Assembly (NCBI RefSeq): GCF_042453785.1
Contig: NC_091670.1
Coordinates: forward strand, 41,055,501-41,119,500
Source: Malus domestica
Lineage: Eukaryota > Streptophyta > Magnoliopsida > Rosales > Rosaceae
Reading direction: 5' to 3'
Length of the DNA stretch: 64,000 bases
The stretch's first letter is position 1. Every line of letters begins with the position of its first letter. This document shows positions 50,996 to 62,137 of this stretch, piece by piece. The notes beneath the pieces were generated by a model. That model ran no database searches, was not told the origin of the DNA, and saw only the letters and a program-made list of their open reading frames with translations. The translations under genes and the position numbers were made by a program.

Positions 50996-51256
50996 TTTTT
51001 TTTTTATATCCAAAACGTGGTATTCCTGCAAAATATATGGAGAGGAAAATAGAAGAAAAACCATGGTCTCCCACTGGATAATTAGAAATGTGACTTAATT
51101 AGGAGGTGAGATATAATTTTGAGAGCACTAAGTGATATTGGAAGAGAGAATATTTGAACAAACGACTATGAATATAAAGATAAAACGTTCTAACATTTTA
51201 GAACGTTAATGTTCATATGTATGTTAACGTTCTAACATTTTACTATGAATAGTTTT

Positions 51257-51619
51257 ACACTATGTTTGGATGAAGAAATTTAATATTACTAAATAATTTT
51301 AAAATGACAGTAATTGAAATGACGGGATTTTATTTTCTAGAATTTGTGAATTTTCTTGTTTGGTTAACCTAAAAGAATATGGAATTGAATACGGAATTTG
51401 TTATTTTTGAACTTTCAATCATAGAAATTGGGAAATGACACCTATTTACATGGAATTTAAACTTGGGAATTGGAGGTCCCAGATTCCAAGTTTTTTTCCA
51501 CACGGAAATTCTAAATTTCTATGTTTATGAATCCAAACAAAAGAATTGGTGCATGTCAATTTATAAATTCTGACTTTTATCCAAATTCCAAGTTTATTTC
51601 CTTCATCCAAACATAGTGT
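51257..51619. mobile_element. MITE with hAT-like ends
   Basis: Inverted ends acactatgtttggatgaag and cttcatccaaacatagtgt. Both ends are next to tagtttt, compatible with a 7-8 bp duplication. Length 363 bases, AT-rich, no coding capacity. Confidence 0.8.
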
Positions 51620-51999
51620 TAGTTTTTTTTTTTTTTTGAATGAATGAATAGTTTTAGTTTAATCATGAATTTTGGATATGGTCTCTAGCTATCAATGTTC
51701 TTCGACTAAATCCTTATTGATTTTTAGTTTTTGGTTGAAGTTTCTAACATTAATGTAATAATGTGTTTTCAAGTTGGTTATTAAATTTTTTAGCTTAAAA
51801 ATTGCAATTTGTATTTGCTTATATTAATGGGATTTTAAATAAAACTATACTCCCCAAGTCCCCATTATGTGGAGAAAATTCAAAATCAATAGAAAATCAT
51901 GTTTTGCCATAAAAAGTATGTACATATACATATAACATTTTATTACTAGGAAAACATCGATGGTTCAAGAGAAATTTTATTGAATCATAAAAAAAGAAG

Positions 52000-53239
52000 T
52001 TATATCTAGTCACAGAGGGACATAATTTTACCCCTCAATAATACAAGAAGAAAAGTAAAGTGAAAAAATATAAGAAAAGAGTGTGAAATAAACTTGACCT
52101 CTCTTAAGAGAAAAAAAAATACAGGGGGGGGGAGTAAAGCCTAAACCCCTCTAAAGAAAAATCTAAAAGGTCTAAACCTGGAAAATAAGTTGCAAAGCAC
52201 CAAAAGCAATAGGTTAGGAAAAAAAGAAGAGAAACACACATCATGAAGGAAGACAAACCTGTAAACCGGGGATGCACATTAATCTAAAAATCGAAAACCA
52301 AATAAACCAAGAAAATCCGAATGTAAAGAAGCACAGACCGCCAGTAGATGGGAGTCATGCCAAACCATGGTTGAAGAAGACAAGCCCATGCATCAAATTT
52401 GTTGGTAACTACATTCCCTTTTCAATAAATGGTGTGAGCACCAAAAAATCATCTCCCAAATTCAATCCAAGCAAGTATAATTTTGAGTGCGAAGAGGCCA
52501 AGGATGAAAAAAAATCCTTTGAACAAAGACAAACAAGAGCACTAGTAAAATCACTTTCCAACCAAAGATAATGCCAACCCGTTGATAAGCTAATTTTACA
52601 CTAATAATGACAGTCAATAATTCCGCAAAAAAATATTATAATGACGAATACCTTCACGAAACCACCAAAAATGTACCATGACAATCTCTCAAAAAAGAAT
52701 TTTGACCACTAGTCGACTAGTTATGTCAAATTTCTACTGAGTACTAATTACAAAACGTTTACTTTGTTATGTTTTATTTTTGTGGCACAAGACGTTGGAT
52801 TAAAAATCCTTTCTCTTATAATTTGAGGCGATTACCCTAATGGCATGGGATAGGAGAAGAGTCGGCTTTGCAATTGAGAGTAAGACACGTTATACTCGCT
52901 TTCTTTTTTGTCTTGATTTAAAAGAAAATTAGGTCACAGCGATCCAACTCTTGGATCTTCTACTTGTATTTTTGTGCATACAGAAATGTTCCTTCCTCAA
53001 TAATAAAAACCGACCACTTTGGACCCTCATGCTCATGTCACGCCTTTGACTCCCTACCAGACCCCGAATGGTTTGTTCATATAATTTTTTTTTAGTACAT
53101 TGATATGTTACATTATTGTTGACCTTAAAAATTACCAAGCCTACGTGGCGCGTAGGCCGAGTAATTAATAAGCTAACTACGTCATTCGGTTGTGTGCGGG
53201 GCATGCCAACTCGTCGCCCGAGCTTGGCCGGGGAGTAAA
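52000..53239. other. intergenic stretch before the LTR remnant
   Basis: A 99-codon frame at 52272-52571 (Lys/Asn/Ser-rich) has no recognised relatives. Bases 52930-53239 could belong to the LTR remnant described next. Confidence 0.3.
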
Positions 53240-54269
53240 ATGTGTTGATGTTGCGTTGAGCGCGCTGCTGACTTCTCGATCTTGTGACTACGACCGAGGA
53301 AGGAACACGTCTCGGCCTTCGGGTTCTAAAACCTGAAGACAAGGCTGCTAGTCTTGCGATGTTCACGGATCGTCGACGCCGGGTTCGGTTACAGTGATTA
53401 TATTTGTAAGAGTATAAGCACACCAAACTGGCACCAAACTATACGGACATAAGTACTCAAAAGAGATGTATGTCTTGATGGTGAATGTGGTTCGGCTGTC
53501 AGATTGCCGAACTCTAAAACTTACTTGTGAATATCCAATCATAAAACAACTCGGCATTCAATGCACCAAGCCTAGCAATCTGTAACACCTCACTTTGCCG
53601 AGAAGGCTAGTGAGATGACCTCTGCCAATAAGGACTCGAAAATCCTTTTTGACCTAGACTTGGATAGATAACCAATCGGCCTCGAAACAGTGCTGTTTAT
53701 CCAAACTGAAGGTGCTCCGTAGTCGGCTGATTCTACGACAATAGTGTTGTTTATCCAAATTGAAGATGCCACCGGTTGCCTTCACAATGCTGTTTATCCA
53801 AACTGAAGATGTGTCGGCGAGAAAAAAGAAAATAAAAATCTCGAGGTTGTTGAGAGGTTTCGCGTAAAGTGAGAGTTTGCGCATGGCAATTTGTGTGTTG
53901 AATTGGAGAGAGCTTGAATGATGCACGCCCTTCTCTATTTATAGCAATAAACTCTCTCATGGCCGAGCTAGAACCACACTTGGATTAGGACTCCTTAACC
54001 TAATCTAACTAGGACTCGGCCAATCTTAATTCAACTGGGACTTTGAACCCACCTTTTAAACGAGCCAAATTCATCTCCTGAGTCCCAGCATCCCTAGGAC
54101 TCCTTATCATACTAGGTCTCAACTACTTCACCTTTATTCAAAATAATCCTCTTCGTAGCAGGATTCGGCCAACCTTGACAGGGCCGGCCCATGACAAGAT
54201 TCTAAACAAACACCTTTGGGCCGAGGATATTTCTGAGCTCGGCCCAAAATAACATTTTGGGTCCTAACA
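53240..54269 (-). mobile_element. LTR remnant, probably a solo LTR
   Basis: On the minus strand it begins TGTTAGGACCCAAAATG (at 54269), has a TATA box (gctataaatag, about 53935-53944) and, if it ends at 53240, finishes gcaacatcaaca; TG...CA boundaries and an internal promoter fit an LTR. GC content is higher than the surroundings, with several cggc/gccg motifs. A motif ctgtttatccaaactgaag recurs three times (53691-53805). No 5-bp target duplication could be matched, so the left border is a guess. Confidence 0.5.
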
Positions 54270-54274
54270 ACTAT

Positions 54275-54415
54275 GAGGAGGGGGAGTTCAACTAAGCCAC
54301 ACAATAGGCAGCCTAATTTGGTATCAAATTTGCCATCCACGAGATTCGAACCTAAGACCTTTCACTTCCAAGTGAAGAGGAATACCAACAAACCATAGTA
54401 CTGAGTGAATGTTCT
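54275..54415 (-). mobile_element. tRNA-derived SINE-like element
   Basis: On the minus strand: tggtttgttggtattcctct (A-box-like) and ggtcttaggttcgaatctcg (B box) about 45 bases apart, then gatggcaaatttgatacc. This spacing and order are those of a tRNA-type Pol III promoter. It directly abuts the LTR remnant. Confidence 0.55.
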
Positions 54416-54957
54416 TATAATTAATTGCTTAATACTAATCCATTAATTATTATGTTATGCAATTAGTTACGATCATTGCACAAATTATATATTTGTTAGC
54501 TTTAAGAAGAAACCACCTACCCATTAAACTCGGATTAAGGCGCGTGTACTGTTTGGGTTATCTCAATTCTCAAAGATAAGAAGAAGCACTCAATTTGTTC
54601 AAAAAAGAAAAAGAAAAAGAAAAGAAATAAAGAAGAGAAGTACTCAATTATTTCTACAAGTACATAAGTGTATTAAAATCATAATACGTGTATTATCCTC
54701 AATATTCTCATATATGCAATAATATGAAAGTGATTATTTAACCCTAGCTAGCACTGATGATCATTTACTATTGAATATTGGCATCGATTATGCAATTATA
54801 TATACGAAATTCTCTTTTCTTTTCTTTCTAATTATTGTAATATTTTTTAATTTTTCCGTTTCTTCTGGATATTAATAATAATAATAATTTCCAAAATAAA
54901 TATAATATATATGGGGACGGATCTGTGACATCATGTTTTTCACACAATTTTGGACAC

Positions 54958-55195
54958 GTCTTTAGCTATCAGATTAGTCCATTTTTAATTTTTGAGATGT
55001 ATGTTGACGATATGGCAATTAATTTTATTTCTATGTTCCTAAAAATACATATTAAATATAAATAAAATGTTACAAGTCTCTAGCCATTAAATTAGTCCAC
55101 TTTTAATGATTGAGATGTAGGTTGACAGTATGGTAATTAGTTTTATTTCTATTTTTTTTTCTAAAAATACATATTAAATATAAAAATAAATCAAA
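54958..55195 (+). repeat. direct duplication of about 120 bases
   Basis: Both halves contain attagtcca.ttttaat, gagatgta.gttgac and ctaaaaatacatattaaata; the first spans about 54958-55070, the second about 55080-55195. Confidence 0.8.
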
Positions 55196-56107
55196 TTAGT
55201 GACGTCATGTGGAGCAAGTCTTGAGGTGTGCACAAAAAGAACTCACATGTAGTAAGAAAAGCGGCCTTGGAATAGTACCACGTACGGGATCACGTGGCAT
55301 GCCTAATCAAAATGGTATTAACAAGAAAAACAAAAACAACATGGAAAATTTTGAGAAATGCTATGATGAATTTTTTTAAATAAAATAAAATAAAAATAAC
55401 AAAACAAAACGAGTTTGAGTGGCCACCAGTTGACCATGTGTTTCTTAAGTCCAATCTAAGGTAGTGGACCATCTGTGTTGTAAATCAAACGTGTTTGTCT
55501 AGCTATGCATCCTTAGTCTACCCCAAACTAAGTTAAGCACGCACCAAAGTGAGAGCCGTCCATTCTTTTATTTTCTCTTGTTTGCATTTATCCTATCTTT
55601 TTGTTTTTGATTTTTGTGAGGACTTCTACAGTACTGATATATTGTTACTGAGGCATTTCTTGTTAACGATAAAAATATAAATATTAGTTTTGTTCTTATG
55701 TTCTTAAAATCAAATTTATTTAACTGTTCATGCTATTCCATAATTCCTTGAAAAATGTGAACAAAACGTCATTACAACGATATAGCGTCTTGTAAGTTGG
55801 TCTCAGTTTTTATTGCAACTATTACTTAAAAAGAATTCAATTAATTGTGATATGAAAAGCAAGGCAATTGCAGTGGATCAGTTAATGGTTTTTATAGACA
55901 GGCAATAATACATTATGTTTACCTTAGTGAGCAACTAAGCATATTGTATTGATTTGTGGGGATAAGGCATGCATGTTCAATTGAAAAATGATTAAAGTGC
56001 GAAAATAAAGCTCTAAACTTTGCCTTTTCGTGCAGTCCTACTTCTTTAATTTATCATCTTGATTGATCGAGCAGCTGTTGGTGTCTACTTGTTCTAATTT
56101 TTTTAGT

Positions 56108-56111
56108 CTTC

Positions 56112-56160
<49 letters not shown>
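56108..56160. repeat. (CT)n microsatellite
   Basis: An uninterrupted CT run of about 50 bases, directly before copy 3 of the 160-base dispersed repeat. Confidence 0.95.
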
Positions 56161-56165
<5 letters not shown>

Positions 56166-56171
56166 AAATAA

Positions 56172-56338
56172 AAGGAAAACTAATAAAAAAAATTTGAAAA
56201 TTTTGAGTTTTAACAATAAGGACAAAATAAAGGGTAAAATAAATAGTACTATGATTAACTTTTTAGTATAAAAATGTGATTTTTTATTAAAATGAACAGT
56301 ACCGAGACTTTCTCTTTAAAGTTCCCTTTAAAATAAAA
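56172..56338 (+). repeat. 160-base dispersed repeat (MITE-like), copy 3
   Basis: Same family as 27445-27602; contains aataaagggtaaaataaata and tctttaaagttccctt. Confidence 0.75.
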
Positions 56339-56568
56339 GGTTTAGTTCCCTCTCAATAGCCATCCCTCTCAAGATTGACTTCCAGGAGTCTAATTCAATT
56401 AATTTCCAATACGTTTTCCACCAAAGAAGAGGCTCCAATATTCCAAAGAATGACAAGTCGTTAATCATTAGCTTTGTTGACCTAAATATGAAACGTCACC
56501 AAGTTAGTCTCCTTTGGCCCTCCTTCGTGTGGTGTGATGAGGTTGACATGGTTGTCCCATGTTATATA

Positions 56569-56727
56569 AAAATGAAAACTAATTAAGGAGGTTTGAAAAC
56601 TTTGAGTTTTAACGATAATGATAAAATAAATGGTAAAGTAAATAGTAACATGATTGACTTTTTAATGTAAAAATGTGATTTTTTGTTAAAATAAACAGAA
56701 TTGTGAGTTTTTCGTTAAAATTCCTTA
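56569..56727 (+). repeat. 160-base dispersed repeat (MITE-like), copy 4
   Basis: Same family, same orientation as copy 3, 230 bases downstream of it; contains gactttttaatgtaaaaatg and tttttcgttaaaattcct. Confidence 0.75.
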
Positions 56728-58477
56728 TATAAAAACATTCATTCGGTCATCGATCATTAGGTCCCACATCTATTAAACCATTTAATTAAGAGAACTTCTT
56801 AAGTCTTAACAAATATATAAGTGTTTAATTAACTGGGACATTGATTGAATTATGTGTCATGCTCTGTCTCGTGCTCTTCACGCAAATCTTTCAATATCTT
56901 TAGCTCATCATTCTTGATGGTTGTAATGATGTGTCCTAGGTTTCTCAAAATGACAATCACAAAATGTATCCTATATAGTTAAGTGTTCTTTAGATTAGTA
57001 GTAGGAATTTTAATAAAATATTCAACGTATTTCTAATAAAAATTCTAGCGCAGAAGTGTTTATGAGTAGAAACAATCTTTGAATCGAGTACATGTTCACA
57101 AATGATGCCGAATATTCTAAATTCACAAGACTGGTTACAAACTGTTGGTCAGTAGATGACCTCCCGCACGTATGATATACATTGTGCATAATAGATACAA
57201 TTCTTAAGCAAGTCAACTTTCTTGTAATTGATCAAAGGACTTGGAATATAGTGGCAGAGCCAGGATTTTAGGTGAGGAGGGGCCTCACATAAATGTGAAC
57301 AAAATTAAATAATGCATGCTTGGAGTTGTGAGCTAATTATTTTTTAGGCTCTAACTGTTTTTTCTATGTCGAAGTTAACCTTCCATTCTGAAGTCAATGA
57401 AAAATGCTAGGGATACTATGTTTTTAGACCATATTTTAGAAACCACATAATGTGACCCCGTTGATGATTGGATTCCTTCTATGGTGATTTAAAGAAGTAG
57501 TCCAACCATTAAGTACTATACAATCATGTGGTCACAAAATATGGCTCAAGTAGAAGCTATCTATAGCATCACTCCAAGTCAATATAGAATAGATTGGGAA
57601 TTTCCGAACAAAAAATGAGAATTATGGATTGGGAATTTGGTGAACAAAATATATGAAATTTTAAAAATTTAGTAAAAAGTTAAAGAGAGCAAAGATAAAA
57701 TATATAAAATTTCAAGAAGCGGAGAAGGAGAAACTCAAAGTTTATTATTCTTTAGTTGGCAATGTAAAAGAATATTTTTTTTGATAAAACTAAACTAGAC
57801 TTTAGATTTTAATTTTAAGAGCTATTGATTTGTTTATAAAATAAGATTGTAAATTTATTTTTAGGACGAGTGTTGTTGGGATTGAAAAGAAAAAGAGACT
57901 TCTTATTTTAACTATTAGTGAATGGCAATTAAGAGTTTTGTGTAAACTAAAAGAAGTATAATATTAAGTTTATCCAAATATAATACATAATTATTTAGAA
58001 AGGTTAGTTGGGGGATCCTTAATGAGGGTAGGCCTTGGCCTATGGTGGCCTTAGAGTGCCTCCGCCCTATATAAAGAGTTACATAACAAAGTAGTTTTTG
58101 TTGGTTTCATGATGGTAATTAAAATGGAGTTGAAAGTTGGGTTGGACCTTCTTTTTCTGTTTCTTTCGCTAATGTCATAATCATTAATAAAATATTTTGC
58201 CACAACGAATGAAAATTTTCTCCTCTCTTTTCTTTCTTCAAAAGCAACAAAAAAAAAAAAAAAAATACAGTGATCTTCTTAATTTCCTCTTTCTTGTCCC
58301 TTATCTGAGGTCATGCATGGTTTCTCAAATCCATGTTTTATGTATACTTTGTGTAACCCACATCATAAGCATGACCGTGAGAGCTGACAAAATTAATCCA
58401 AATTAGGTAGCTCTAAGCTAATAATACAGGAAGATTCACAATAATACAGGTTGCTCTAAAATTTTGACAAACTATGT

Positions 58478-58672
58478 AACTCTCTTTAATATTTAGTACT
58501 TTATATGTACGCAGCTGGTAAAGAATAGAACAAGTTGGATGGTTAAGTTACTTGTAAAAGTTGAAGCTTCTGTACGTAGCTGGTAAAGAACAAAAGAAGT
58601 TGGATGGTTAAGTTACTTGCCCTCCAAATTAATATCATGATATAAAAGTACTAAATATCAAAGAGAGTTACA
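58478..58672. mobile_element. small inverted-repeat element with an internal 65-base duplication
   Basis: The ends taactctctttaatatttag and ctaaatatcaaagagagtta are inverted repeats of about 27 bases with a mismatch. Inside, gtacg.agctggtaaagaa and gaagttggatggttaagtta-type sequence occur twice 65 bases apart (58508 and 58573). Too short to code for anything. Confidence 0.65.
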
Positions 58673-61032
58673 TATATATACAACAGCTAAGTGACAATTA
58701 TGCATGGGGAACAAGACGAGACAACATTGTCATTTATGTTGCCAATTGATTTATATATGTGAGATACCCTTGTCCTAAATGGATCAGTGACTTTTTTATA
58801 CGAATTGTAAAATTGCATACATTATGATTCAACACTAATATTATTTTCAACTTGATCACTATTAGCCCAATAGAAGTGAGATTTATTCTAATAAACCTCG
58901 ATTTATCTAAAAATAGACAAGTATTATATATTGAAAATTGTTCTGTTAATTTTCCCTTTCAGATTTGAAATCTTCAACACAAAATGCTATTAGTATTAAT
59001 TTAGTGTGACTTCTTTTTTTACCTTTAAATTAAGTCATAAATCCGAATCAACATCTCCATAAAAGTTCAGAATAATAACCATTTTTTTAATATACACATA
59101 AACTAGAAAAACAAACCCAATCTTATAAACAAATACTTTTTGTTGTGTTCCTGTCCTTCCATAAAATAAAAAAGTTCTGTTGAACTACTATTATTTATAA
59201 GATATGGTCAAATAATAATCAATAAAAGTAGAGGCCATTTGTTTTTATTTTAAATATCACAATATCCCGTAGACTCGGTGTTTTAGGAGATAAAACTATC
59301 ATTGACGTATCCGGTTTTTCTTCAACTGGATTCGACAACCTTAGTGATGTAATATGCACCTAATCTTGTAAGTACTCAGAAAATCAAGTATCAAATACGT
59401 AAAGGCAGTTGCAATTGTTGATAATTCATACTTGTTTCATTCACAAAGATCCTCTGAGATTTTGAACCATTTTTTACATTAAGTCAATTATAAAAAAGAA
59501 ATCAAGAAACAAAGGTCAAAACATACACGGTTGACTTCAATGCCTTGGACTCCTTTAGGGTTTTAGGCCACAATCTGGAACCTGATTCCGGTCAATCCAA
59601 AATGAGTTGGGGATTTTATAGTTGAGTTGACTTTTCATTTTTCTGATCCAGTTCATATTATATGGGTATATGGTTTTTAAATTGGGCCATTGTCTTGTCC
59701 AGCTTCCTAAAATTGCAGAAATTAACAAGTCTGCTATTAACCTTGGCAAATACTAGAGTTCGCTAAAAACACTTTGACATGTTTGCTTACCTGAAAATTA
59801 GAATGAGTATGATAATAAATGAAATTAACCCAATTTCCTAACTTTTCAAACGTTTCTGACTATACGAAATCAAAAAGTATGCTAAGGCTCACATTACTTT
59901 TTTAATCCAATACATGAGTCTCCCATAATCTTTGACATCTCCACCTCTTTATCACTTTTCCTAATTTAAGTTAGTAAACATTCTATAAGTGAAATGTCTT
60001 ATATTCGATTTTCGTCAAAGGTGAATTTGAACTACATTATTGCTAAGCTCATTGTGAGGCTATTCTATAAGTGTTTTGCGATGAATCATGTATGAACATA
60101 ATTAATCCTAATCTAAAAATCCAAAAAAGTGTGGTTGGCTAAACAACATGCAGATGATAGTTCAAACGACATCATTGTGACAAGATAGGAAAACTTTGCA
60201 TCTACCTCTTTAATGTATGACTGGCGCATTTTCTCGTTTGTTATTCTTAGAGGTGAAATTTGAACTCGGACCTCCTTAAATTTTGAGATAGAAGTATTAC
60301 TTAGACAAATAGCTAATTTTGAATGAACTAAAAATTGAATCAAAACTAGTAAGTCGTTCCCTAATTAGTTGCACTTGCTATTATTCTGGCAACCATGCCA
60401 TCATCCAATCCAAGGGTTTCGGTGTCAAACGCTAAACACAAGTAGTGTCTAATGTGCCAAATTTTTCTAGCGGGGACCATTATGATATTGACAAGCCAAC
60501 AGCACTAGACCAGAGTGCAATCTGTACATGCTGCCATGATTTATACAATTACCATCTTACTAAGCAAAGGAAATTAGGCAACCAAAAAAATACAAAAAGC
60601 GCAGAAAAAATTGTTGAATCTCATCATCTTTCAAGCGAAATTTCTCAGGATTCCTTTTCAGTAACACCTCAATCCACTTTCTGGCAAGGGTAATTCTCCC
60701 TAATCACATGTTTATGAAATGCTTAATCCCTTGCCCTCTCATCAGTTTGTTATATATGTTGACATTTAGCGAACCCACCTTTCCTTTTTCTTGCACATGA
60801 GTTGGTGAGGCACACATTTTCTTCCCAACTGGATAGATTTGTGTGCATGGGAATTTAGTTAGAAGATAGAGAGATATATAGGAATCACAGGCAGTTGTAA
60901 ATTAGGGTTCATTTTGATGTTATAGAATTCAATGTAATTCCTCTGACGTTGCGGAAAATACCAATCCTAGAACATCTGGAATCTAACAGAAAGGAGAGAA
61001 AATCGTCTATGAATCATGTCGGTTGATTCATA
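58673..61032. other. intergenic region without recognised genes
   Basis: AT-rich. Bases 59985-60065 are a degenerate copy of the tRNA-like repeat also at 3300 and 50585 (attcgattttcgtcaaagg). Open frames at 60445-60693 and 59555-59749 show no family features. Confidence 0.4.
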
Positions 61033-61510
61033 GATGGAATTCTACAGCTCCAACTACTATGAGGCTGGTGATCTTGGTGAGTATAAGTTAACCCTTATGC
61101 TGATACTCATGATCATCATGCTTCTCTAGATCAGGGACCAATATCATATAATTATTCTAGCTATGAGCCCCCTACCCAAAATTTCTTTCAGTATGATACA
61201 ACTCCATCTCAATACTATCATGCTTGTCATAATTCTTACACCAAACCTCTTTCCACTATTACAACCCAAATGTTTATAACCCGAGTTATGATAATGAAGT
61301 AACTCAGTTTATGATCTTTTATTCCGTTTCTTTCGAGTTTAATGAGCCCGAATTTGAAGAATATGATCCTACAACTTATGATGGTGGATTTGATATCGCC
61401 CAAAAACCTACGGAAAGCCCCTTTTGCCTTCACTTGAAACTTGTTATCCACGTTCTTCTGGGCCTGCTGCCTTAAATCCCTCCTCTTTCGATGGTGTCAC
61501 TGATGGCTAT
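61033..61510 (+). pseudogene. broken fragment resembling At5g39570 (PLDrp1)
   Basis: Begins MEFYSSNYYEAGDLGEY, then loses the frame. Near 61340-61400 it reads EPEFEEYDPTTYDGGFDIAQ and, one frame over, YGKPLLPSLETCYPRSSGP. The order [DP-TxYxGGxDI]-[YGxPxxPSxETCYPxSSG] is characteristic of Arabidopsis At5g39570 (phospholipase D-regulated protein 1) and relatives. Multiple frameshifts, no splice sites and a position next to a Copia LTR indicate a dead copy, perhaps processed. The C-terminal repeats of the family are absent. Confidence 0.6.
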
Positions 61511-61685
61511 CGTGCCGTTGAGTGGTAAGCAAGAAACTGCTGAGCAAGCACCAAAACCCATAAATGGAAGTGAACTGATATGGGCCGTTGAAGAAGAGAA
61601 GCAGCTGTAAGGAGTAGTCAATCTAAGGGATATTCTCTTGACATGTGTCATAAGATTAGGCAATTAGTTAAGGGTTTGTTATATC

Positions 61686-61876
61686 TGTTAGCTTAGTCTG
61701 TAAGCTACCTTAGTTACACATATATATACTACAATGTAAATGTACTGTGTAATGTGTGTAAAAAGATTAATACAAACAAGATTACTTCTCTCTCTAAGTT
61801 CTCTCTCTCTATCTCTCTCTCTCTTTCTATCTCTGTATTCATCTTCTCTACTACAACAGATCATTCTTGCTTAACA
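61686..61876 (+). repeat. probable 5' LTR of the Copia element
   Basis: Starts tgttagcttag and ends gcttaaca, a TG...CA pair with matching inverted tips, just before the primer binding site. It has tatatatactac (TATA-like, 61722) and a CT-rich tail. A start farther upstream (61645 or 61678) cannot be excluded because the 3' LTR is outside the window. Confidence 0.55.
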
Positions 61877-61888
61877 TGGTATCAATCG
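61877..61888 (+). other. primer binding site of the Copia element
   Basis: tggtatcaatcg; the first eight bases equal the complement of the 3' end of plant initiator tRNA-Met (tggtatca), the usual Copia primer. Confidence 0.6.
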
Positions 61889-62137
61889 CCATTTAAGCTT
61901 CATCAGCTCTCTCACCGGTACAAGTGTATAGACTTGACGGTTCTTCGATCTTGGAATTTTTGCTTCCGTTATTACTTCAATCTTCTCGTGTTCTCTTCTT
62001 GTTCTTCTATCGCAAGTTCTTTCTTTCTGCTTTAGGGTTCTGTATCTCTAATTTTGGAATATTTTCTTCGTTGCAAGTTGTGCACACCAACTGTTTATGT
62101 TTTGTTCTCTGTACATCATTTTCTTGAAGATTCAACA

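Noticed and set aside
52272..52571. 99-codon Lys/Asn-rich open frame
   Set aside because: No recognised domain, no promoter or splice context; could be part of an old repeat.
53691..53805. Three repeats of ctgtttatccaaactgaag as a separate satellite
   Set aside because: They lie inside the LTR remnant and are better taken as part of it.
60445..60693. 82-codon open frame with CTCCHD
   Set aside because: It starts at GTG, shows no family pattern and lies in AT-rich repeat-like DNA.
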